Below, piece after piece: positions 58,662-64,000 of a DNA stretch of 64,000 nt (its first letter is position 1; every line of letters begins with the position of its first letter). Source of the DNA: Nocardia sp. NBC_00416. Lineage in GTDB: Bacteria; Actinomycetota; Actinomycetes; Mycobacteriales; Mycobacteriaceae. The stretch spans positions 6,946,501 through 7,010,500 of the forward strand of contig NZ_CP107932.1 of the NCBI RefSeq assembly GCF_036032445.1, in the 5' to 3' direction. The notes under the pieces are model-generated. The model worked only from the letters and a program-made list of their open reading frames with translations. It searched no databases and was not told where the DNA came from. A program made the translations under genes and the position numbers.

Positions 58662-59765
58662 TTACGCCTCGACCGAGCGCTCCGCGGAGGGTGCTTTGAC
58701 GATGCCGAATATCTGCCCGGCGCCGATCGCGTAGTTCTGGCGCTGCACTTTATCGCTGGAATTGCCCTCGATGGTGTGGATCCGGCCGTCCCGGACGGAC
58801 TCCACGATCCCGATGTGGTCGGGATTGCCGTCGCCTTTCCAGTCGAAGACGATCAGATCGCCCGGCTGGGCCTGGCCGGCCGTCGCGTCCAGATTCATGG
58901 TCAGCGCGTCGTTCCAGACCGCGGGGACGTAGTCGTAGTCGGTCCAGTTGACCTTGTAGCCGGCTTCGTCCCACAACCAACTGGTGAACGCGGCGCACCA
59001 GGCGCTGTCGTTGTCATAGGGCTTGCTGTCGAATGCCTCGTCGAATTCGCTCACCCCGATCTGGCTACGCGCGCGGTCGAGCGCATCGCCCACCGGGTCG
59101 TCGTGGTCGCTGTCCTCGTACCCGGCGTCGCTAGCGGTCTGCCGGAAGGGAGTGCTCACCGGCACGACGCCGCCACCGTTGCGGTGGCTCGACGGGACGG
59201 TCGGAACAGATCCATCGATCTCGCGGGCACGCCTGTCGATATCGTCGGCTGCCCTGTCGACTTCGTCGTGCACGCGATCCACCGAGTTCAGGAGAGCGTG
59301 GATCAGTCCGATCTCCGCTGCGGCGGAGAGCCGGTAGATCCCGTCGTCGCCGGAGGCCGGTGCGGGCGCGCTGGTGAGCGTGTTCTTCAGTTCCCTCTCG
59401 ATCGTCCGGACGTTCTGGTAGGTCTTGTTCGAGGTGTCGAACGCCGCGAACTTCGAGCTGTCGATGTTCTGGTTCTCCCGTTCGAGTTCCGATACCCGGG
59501 TCTCGACTTCTTTGCGGCGATCGGAATAGCTGTCGACCAGGACGGATTTGTCCTCGGGTGCATCCAGCCCCTCGTCGCTGAGCAGACCCTTCTTCTCCAG
59601 CCACTCGACGAAGTCCGGCTGGCTGCCGGGGTCGCCCGAGGCCAGCAGCAGCACCGACCGCTGAATGTATTCCTCGACCGCGTCGATGATCGCGTCGAGG
59701 CCCGGGCTGGAGCCGTCAGGGTGCGGCAGGGTGATCTCGAGTTGCGCCGCGCTGGTCGGACTCAT
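58662..59765 (-). CDS. CHAP domain protein with coiled-coil N-terminus
   Basis: A 367-residue protein. Residues about 80-110 form a coiled coil (SYSDRRKEVETRVSELEREN), and about 145-190 is another helical region. Residues 240-360 make a CHAP amidase/peptidase domain with the catalytic Cys in DSAWCAAFTSWLWDEAG and His in GNPDHIGIVESVRDG, followed by HTIEGNSSDKVQRQ. CHAP enzymes cut peptidoglycan. There is no Sec signal, so export would need another route such as type VII secretion, or it may be a toxin-like or phage-type protein. A Pro/Ser region links the parts. Confidence 0.82.
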   Translation of the reverse strand: MSPTSAAQLEITLPHPDGSSPGLDAIIDAVEEYIQRSVLLLASGDPGSQPDFVEWLEKKGLLSDEGLDAPEDKSVLVDSYSDRRKEVETRVSELERENQNIDSSKFAAFDTSNKTYQNVRTIERELKNTLTSAPAPASGDDGIYRLSAAAEIGLIHALLNSVDRVHDEVDRAADDIDRRAREIDGSVPTVPSSHRNGGGVVPVSTPFRQTASDAGYEDSDHDDPVGDALDRARSQIGVSEFDEAFDSKPYDNDSAWCAAFTSWLWDEAGYKVNWTDYDYVPAVWNDALTMNLDATAGQAQPGDLIVFDWKGDGNPDHIGIVESVRDGRIHTIEGNSSDKVQRQNYAIGAGQIFGIVKAPSAERSVEA

Positions 59766-60027
59766 CCGGATCCTTCTCTCTGCGCCGACTGGACGGGTCC
59801 CAGCGCGCTGCCGGTACGGGGGCGACCGGCGTCGGGCCGGAGTGTCACCCAGTGCGACATATCGCCATTATCGGACATTCTCGGCGTAGGGAAATGTATC
59901 CGATTCACCCCACGGAATCGCGGGGCCGGGCGCCGAAGATGTTCCGTGGATACGGAATCCGTCGGCGAGTGGGCGCCGTTGTTACCTCGCGCGGGGCTAA
60001 TATCGAGCCCCCGGATCAGGAGGTTCC

Positions 60028-60459
60028 GTGAAACAGCAGGCGCACTTCTTGACGATCGCGACGGCCGATCTCGACGCGGCCCGGCGGTTCTATGTCGACG
60101 CCCTCGACTGGGAGCCGTTGCTCGATGTGCCCAACGAGATCATTTTCTTTCAGATCGCACCGGGTCTGGTGCTGGGTTTCTTCCACGCGGAGAAGTTCAA
60201 CGCCGATATCTCCGACGGGTCCGATCGGGCCGCGGTATCGGGACTCACCCTGTCGCACAACCTCGGCAGTCGCGAGGAGGTGCGCGGCACCGTGGACGCC
60301 ATGGTCGCCGCGGGTGGCACCGTGCTCAAACAACCCACGGACAGTGAGTTCGGTGGAGTGTTCAACGGGCACGTCGCCGATCCCAACGGCGTGGTCTGGG
60401 AAATCGCCTACAACCCCGCGTGGCGGATCGACCCGGACGGTTCTGTCGTCTTGAGTTGA
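60028..60459 (+). CDS. VOC (glyoxalase-like) family protein
   Basis: A 143-residue protein with two beta-alpha-beta-beta-beta modules of the vicinal oxygen chelate fold: FLTIATADLDAARRFYVDAL at the start and VFNGHVADPNGVVWEIAYNP at the end, the latter containing the usual metal-ligand Glu. The first ligand position is not clearly His, so metal binding is unsure. Substrate unknown: members include dioxygenases, lyases and drug-binding proteins. It stands alone, after a 262-bp gap with no other visible feature. Confidence 0.8.
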   Translation: MKQQAHFLTIATADLDAARRFYVDALDWEPLLDVPNEIIFFQIAPGLVLGFFHAEKFNADISDGSDRAAVSGLTLSHNLGSREEVRGTVDAMVAAGGTVLKQPTDSEFGGVFNGHVADPNGVVWEIAYNPAWRIDPDGSVVLS

Positions 60460-60558
60460 CGCGGGCGGTGGATCGGCTCCGGCTCGCCTCCCGCCGCCGT
60501 AGGCTGATGCCCGAAATTCGGCCACGGCCGGGCACCCGCGAGGAATCGGAGTTCGCAC

Positions 60559-60873
60559 ATGGTGATTCGTGAACGACTCGGAATGACCGCGGTCGATACC
60601 GCACCCGTCTACGGTGAACCGTTCGAGACGGCGGACGGCACGATCGTCATCACCGTCGCCCGCCGCAGCAACCCGTTCACCACCACGCTGCGGCCGGCCG
60701 GGGTCTTCGTGGTGAGCGACGGGGCGGCCAGCTGGGTGCCTGCGGTCGATGTCAGCCGCATCGCGCTGACCGGCGAATGGATCGGTCTGCTCGCCGCCGT
60801 GATCACCGCCTTGGCGGTGCTGCGGCGCCCGCCGTGGCCGGACCTCTCCCGCCGGCGCTCGGGCACTTCCTGA
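60559..60873 (+). CDS. GerW/YtfJ-like small protein with a membrane anchor
   Basis: A 104-residue protein. TAVDTAPVYGEPFETADGTI followed by VITVARRS and LRPAGVFVVSDGAASWVPAV, then DVSRI, follows the pattern of the GerW (YtfJ) sporulation protein family, where VYGEPVE, a short beta core and RPVGVxVIRDGxVxWxPAVD are typical. A membrane helix (WIGLLAAVITALAVL) ends the protein. The glycine-rich insert of Bacillus YtfJ is missing. The function in non-sporulating actinobacteria is unknown. Confidence 0.65.
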   Translation: MVIRERLGMTAVDTAPVYGEPFETADGTIVITVARRSNPFTTTLRPAGVFVVSDGAASWVPAVDVSRIALTGEWIGLLAAVITALAVLRRPPWPDLSRRRSGTS

Positions 60874-60903
60874 TCATTGTGCGGTAGCCGCTGACGGGCG
60901 CGA

Positions 60904-61101
60904 TCAGCTGTTCGCGCCGAGCCGCGCCCGCGTGAGCAGCGCTATCGCGCGCGGCCCGACACCGTGCAGGGCCGACAGGTCCGCCAGGCGTTCGGGCAGG
61001 TCGCCGATCGACCGGTAGCCCGCGTCGATCAGCGCCCCGGTCGCCGGTCGGCCGATCTTCACACCGTCGAAGACCGGTCCGCGATCCTCGGTTGCCGTCA
61101 T
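60904..61101 (-). CDS. helix-hairpin-helix small protein
   Basis: A 65-residue protein made of a single helix-hairpin-helix region: IGRPATGALIDAGYRSIGDL, then PERLADLSALHGVGPRAIAL, where HGVGPRAI is the hairpin that contacts DNA backbone in related proteins. Small stand-alone proteins of this kind are common in actinobacteria and usually annotated as DNA-binding. It converges on the GerW-like gene with 30 bp between them. Confidence 0.7.
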   Translation of the reverse strand: MTATEDRGPVFDGVKIGRPATGALIDAGYRSIGDLPERLADLSALHGVGPRAIALLTRARLGANS

Positions 61102-61555
61102 GCCGCGAACTTACCCCCGAAATCGGTGAACTGCTGGAAGAATTCGGCCTGGTGACGAAGCAGGACTGACCGCCCCCGCCGCGGAGCTCGGTGCTAGACC
61201 GATGCGGTGGCTCGTAGGGTGCGGGAGTCCTGGTCGGCGGTCTCGTATTACATGCTGACCGCGTCGCCGATCGCGATGCCGTCGAACTGTGTCCGTGCAA
61301 CGAGTCGAGCCCGACCCAGATATGGGCGCCGTCAGACGTTTCGACGATGCCGGTCGCTCGTTTGTTGTTCCAGCGCCGAATTCTTCCGGATGCGGTGAAC
61401 GCCGCGACCCCTGTGCGTTACCGGGGCTATCCGATGCCCGGCCCGGATCTCGACGTGGTGATCGGCATTCGTGGTCCGGTCCACTTTCGACGCGATCGGG
61501 TCGTCGGGTCGCCCTGTCGCCGATTCTGTTTCGCCTTGCGCCGTGGTCGCGACGG
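61102..61555. other. 450-bp stretch with no convincing gene
   Basis: The first part carries an 18-codon open tail on the plus strand (ELTPEIGELLEEFGLVTKQD before a stop) that looks like the C-terminal end of a lost protein. The remainder has only Arg/Pro-rich frames on both strands. It probably contains gene debris and the promoter of the GntR operon at its right end. Confidence 0.4.
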
Positions 61556-61586
61556 TACTATGGTTCATTACATGAGTAATGAACCA
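61556..61586 (+). promoter_or_regulatory. promoter and GntR/YtrA-type operator
   Basis: TACTAT (61556-61561) is a -10 box, and the perfect palindrome TGGTTCATTAC-ATGA-GTAATGAACCA occupies 61561-61586, covering the expected transcription start of the GntR operon. The A/T-rich 11-bp arms stand out against the surrounding GC-rich DNA. Binding by the downstream regulator is the natural inference. Confidence 0.75.
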
Positions 61587-61610
61587 CTCAACCAGGGAAG
61601 GTGAGGTCCT

Positions 61611-61973
61611 GTGCTCGCGGACGGTAAGCCGCTTTTCCTGCAGATCGCGGAGATGGTCGAGAACTCGATCGTCGACGGATCGTTGCCCGAGGAGACGCAG
61701 GCGCCGTCGTCGAACGAGCTCGCGGCCTTTCATCGGATCAACCCGGCGACAGCGGCGAAGGGCCTGAATCAGCTGGCGTCGGACGGAATTCTGTACAAGA
61801 AACGAGGGATCGGCATGTTCGTCACCGCCGGTGCGCGCGGCGCGCTGCGGCTGCGGCGCAAGGAACGATTCGCGCAGCAGTACATCGACCCGCTCATCGC
61901 CGAGGCGGACAAGCTCGGCATGGGCATCGACGAACTCAAGACCCTGCTGGACCAGCGGGAGGGGACCCGATGA
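61611..61973 (+). CDS. GntR family regulator, YtrA subfamily
   Basis: A 120-residue regulator, the short form without a ligand domain. Residues 1-75 are the winged helix (PLFLQIAEMVENSIVDGSLP, SSNELAAFHRINPATAAKGL, ASDGILYKKRGIGMFVTAGA), and two further helices mediate dimerisation, as in YtrA proteins. It is the first gene of an ABC transporter operon and overlaps the ATPase gene by 4 bp (ATGA). It probably represses the operon through the palindrome 25 bp upstream. Confidence 0.92.
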   Translation: MLADGKPLFLQIAEMVENSIVDGSLPEETQAPSSNELAAFHRINPATAAKGLNQLASDGILYKKRGIGMFVTAGARGALRLRRKERFAQQYIDPLIAEADKLGMGIDELKTLLDQREGTR

Positions 61974-62887
61974 GCACCACCTTCATCGATCCGGCGCTCG
62001 ACAACGAAGTGCTGGCATCGGCCCGCGGCCTGACCATGCGCTTCGGCTCGGTCACCGCACTCGACGATGTGACCTTCGATCTGCGCGAGAACACCATCTA
62101 CGGGTTGCTCGGGCGCAATGGCGCCGGGAAGACCACCCTCATGCAGGTGCTCACCGGGCAGATGTTCCAGACCGCGGGAGAGGTCCGGATCCTCGGCGCC
62201 GTCCCGCACGAGAACGCCGCCGTACTGCGCTCGGTGTCGTTCATCAAGGAGAGCCAGGCGTATCCGGCCGACTACAAGGTCGAGAATGTGCTGACCGTGG
62301 CCCGTCATCTGCTGCCGAACTGGGACGAGGACTTCGCCCGCGAGTTGGTGAGCGATTTCGATCTGCCCACCGACCGCAAGGTCAAGAAGCTCTCGCGCGG
62401 TATGACCTCCGCGCTCGGCGTGATCATCGGGCTCGCCTCCCGAGCTCCGCTGACCTTCTTCGACGAGCCCTACCTGGGCCTGGACGCGGTATCGCGCCAC
62501 CTCTTCTACGACCGCCTGCTCGCCGACTACGCCGAACATCCGCGCACCGTGGTGCTGTCCACCCATCTGATCGACGAGGTCGCCGACCTGCTCGAGCATG
62601 TGCTGCTGATCGATCGGGGCCGGGTCGTCGCCGACGCCTCCGCCGACGCGCTGCGCGATTCCGCGATCACGGTATCCGGCGCGACGACTGATATCGACCA
62701 ATTCCTCGGTGACCGGGCGGAACTGCGCCGTGAGTCGCTCGGCGCCCAGTCACGGGTGCTGCTGCGCACCACCGGCAATGCCGAGGACACCCGGCTCGCG
62801 AAAGCTCTCGGCCTGACCGTCGAGCCGGTTTCGCTGCAACAACTCATCGTCGAAACCACCACACTGCACCGCAAGGAAAAGTCATGA
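61970..62887 (+). CDS. ABC transporter ATP-binding protein
   Basis: A 305-residue ATPase of the drug/bacitracin-export type. Walker A is GLLGRNGAGKTTLMQVLTG (about 44-62). The signature is degenerate, KLSRGMTSALGVIIGLASRA instead of LSGGQ, and LTFFDEPYLGLDAVSRHLFY is Walker B with the D loop. The C-terminal 80 residues form a short regulatory extension. It works with the permease encoded next (ATGA overlap). YtrA-controlled transporters often respond to cell-wall antibiotics; the substrate here is unknown. Confidence 0.9.
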   Translation: MSTTFIDPALDNEVLASARGLTMRFGSVTALDDVTFDLRENTIYGLLGRNGAGKTTLMQVLTGQMFQTAGEVRILGAVPHENAAVLRSVSFIKESQAYPADYKVENVLTVARHLLPNWDEDFARELVSDFDLPTDRKVKKLSRGMTSALGVIIGLASRAPLTFFDEPYLGLDAVSRHLFYDRLLADYAEHPRTVVLSTHLIDEVADLLEHVLLIDRGRVVADASADALRDSAITVSGATTDIDQFLGDRAELRRESLGAQSRVLLRTTGNAEDTRLAKALGLTVEPVSLQQLIVETTTLHRKEKS

Positions 62888-63576
62888 TCGCCCGCGCTCT
62901 CAACGTCTCCCGGATCCACACGATGGCCTGGCCGGCGCTGATCGCCTGGCCGCTGGCGATTCTCTTCGCGGCCTTCGTGATCCCGTGGGTGATCTTCGCG
63001 CTGATCGACGCCACCGAGACGACCACGACCGGCAGTATCTACGCCATCCTCGGCCTCATGACGGCCTTCTACATGAGCGCGATGACGCAGACCTTCCCGT
63101 TCGCCCTCGGCCTCGGCGTCACCCGCCGCGACTTCTTCGCCGGGACCGTGCTGGTCGGCGCCGTTCAGGTCTTCGGGCTGGGGCTGCTGCTCTGGGCGCT
63201 GGCCGTCGTCGAGGGCCTGACCGACGGGTGGGGTGTCCGAATGGAGATGTTCGGCCTACCCGCCGATTTCACCGACAGCGGGCTCGTCCAGCTGGCAACC
63301 TACCCGGCCTTCCTGGCCCTGCTCGCCTGCGTGAGTCTGTTGCTCGGTGCGATCTTCCAGCGCTGGCGGGTCAACGGCCTCTACACCGCCGCCGCGGTTG
63401 TCCTGATCGCCGGCGGCCTCGCGGCCGTACTGGTCACCTGGCAACGCTGGTGGCCCGAGGTCGGCTCCTGGTTCGCCGACGTTCCGCGCGTGGTGCCGAT
63501 GGCGGTGCTGCCCGCCGCGGTCGCGCTGGTGGCGCTGGCCGGTGCGTGGGCCACGATTCGCCGCGCTACCGCGTGA
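62884..63576 (+). CDS. ABC transporter permease
   Basis: A 230-residue membrane protein with six hydrophobic spans (for example WPALIAWPLAILFAAFVIPW, VFGLGLLLWALAVVEGL and VPMAVLPAAVALVALAGAW). A cytoplasmic coupling loop with LGVTRRDFFAGT lies between spans 2 and 3, typical of ABC-2-type exporters. No family name beyond ABC permease is evident. It is coupled to the ATPase gene by an ATGA overlap and followed by a terminator, so the operon is regulator, ATPase, permease. Confidence 0.85.
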   Translation: MIARALNVSRIHTMAWPALIAWPLAILFAAFVIPWVIFALIDATETTTTGSIYAILGLMTAFYMSAMTQTFPFALGLGVTRRDFFAGTVLVGAVQVFGLGLLLWALAVVEGLTDGWGVRMEMFGLPADFTDSGLVQLATYPAFLALLACVSLLLGAIFQRWRVNGLYTAAAVVLIAGGLAAVLVTWQRWWPEVGSWFADVPRVVPMAVLPAAVALVALAGAWATIRRATA

Positions 63577-63589
63577 CCCGGCCCACCCG

Positions 63590-63623
63590 GGGCCCCGCTC
63601 GCACCCGAGGTGTGGCGGGGCCC
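63590..63623. terminator. 9-bp stem-loop after the ABC operon
   Basis: GGGCCCCGC at 63590-63598 pairs with GCGGGGCCC at 63615-63623 around a 16-base loop, followed by TTCCTTT. It separates the operon from the convergent TetR gene. Confidence 0.7.
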
Positions 63624-63629
63624 TTCCTT

Positions 63630-64000
63630 TCACCGTGAGCGGGTACCGCCGGGCGGGGGCAGATGTGCGCACATCTGCTGGAAATGGCGCCACGCGGTTT
63701 CAGGGGGGACGGGATCGGTGCGATCGGTGACCGCGCCGAGCAGGCCGACCAGCGCCCACGACAGGCTTGTGACAGTCAGGTCGTCGACCCACGGTTGCGG
63801 CTGCTCCGCGAGGTGTTCGCGCAAGATCGTCGCGATACTCTGCCGGTAACCGCGCAACGCGGTGGCCGAACTCTTCGGGCCGATCAGCGCTCGGTACACG
63901 TCCGGGTGGCCGGCGGCCAGAACGAGCATCACACGAACCGGCGCCCAGAGCCCCCGCCCGGCGCGGCGGCCGATCTCGGTGCGCAGGAATTCGGCGCAGC
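63630..64000 (-). CDS. TetR-like regulator, C-terminal part
   Basis: The frame is open to the window edge, so only the last 122 residues are present and the DNA-binding domain is outside. The sequence is helical: VRMVLVLAAGHPDVYRALIG-like start, then GYRQSIATILREHLAEQPQP and SLSWALVGLLGAVTDRTDPV, as in TetR ligand-binding domains (the pattern DxLTxxxWALxGLLxxV is frequent there). Assignment rests on this C-terminal pattern alone. Confidence 0.6.
   Translation of the reverse strand, partial: CAEFLRTEIGRRAGRGLWAPVRVMLVLAAGHPDVYRALIGPKSSATALRGYRQSIATILREHLAEQPQPWVDDLTVTSLSWALVGLLGAVTDRTDPVPPETAWRHFQQMCAHLPPPGGTRSR

Noticed and set aside
61207..61733. Several 60-130-codon frames before the GntR gene on both strands
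   Set aside because: All are Arg/Pro/Ser-rich, overlap one another and carry no recognisable domain; the region is better read as debris plus a promoter.

Overview
The window is high-GC actinobacterial DNA from a mycolic-acid-producing relative of Mycobacterium, most likely Nocardia or a close neighbour. Evidence: the gene order ahpE / DUF3052 / lipoprotein / aceE / PucR-type regulator / fabD / acpM / kasA / accD6, and a second block of ptpA, SURF1, cobD, cobC, NIF3-like, zinc-ribbon, RNase HI-phosphatase, panB, secreted hydrolase, glnA2, glnE, glnA1, DUF4191 and RDD genes. Both blocks match the corresponding Mycobacterium tuberculosis neighbourhoods. KasA even keeps the Cys171-His311-His345 numbering. 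GTG and TTG starts and one- to four-base gene overlaps are common.

Layout: 1-1.6 kb holds the end of an MFS exporter and an RNA-ligase-family gene. 1.7-4.4 kb is a decayed patch bounded by a degenerate and an intact tRNA-Val. It contains relics of a SapA-like secreted protein, an IS701-type transposase and an ATP-dependent DNA ligase lying in pieces on both strands, around one intact membrane-protein/regulator pair. 4.4-14.8 kb is the peroxiredoxin, pyruvate dehydrogenase E1 and FAS-II/malonyl-CoA core, ending in a 21-bp inverted repeat. 15.1-19.4 kb holds an orphan adenine methyltransferase, a TetR unit, a gamma carbonic anhydrase and a SigJ-like sigma factor. 19.8-26.7 kb holds cobalamin and housekeeping genes. 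26.9-30 kb is a molybdate ABC operon led by a HTH-TOBE gene. 30-36.3 kb is accessory: GNAT, methyltransferases, M20 peptidase, epimerase, and an XRE-type regulator divergent from a coupled three-gene cluster. 36.3-45 kb mixes FabG, hydrolases, RNase P RNA, CHAD, proline iminopeptidase and panB. 45-58 kb is the glutamine synthetase region with a GlnR box at glnA1. 58-64 kb ends with a CHAP protein, a VOC protein, a GerW-like protein and a GntR/YtrA ABC operon.

The most unusual observation is a pair of unrelated tandem-repeat arrays, at 25,295-25,538 and 53,378-53,581. Each repeat unit is a complete 20-25-codon mini-gene with its own Shine-Dalgarno sequence, and each stop codon overlaps the next start (ATGA in one array, TGATG in the other). 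The chain runs directly into the start codon of a normal gene. A second unusual signal is five RTRGGCC heptamers spaced 11, 10, 10 and 11 bp, one per helical turn, in the divergent promoter region at 34,724-34,772. Several intergenic regions carry long perfect stem-loops without U tracts, read here as actinobacterial terminators.
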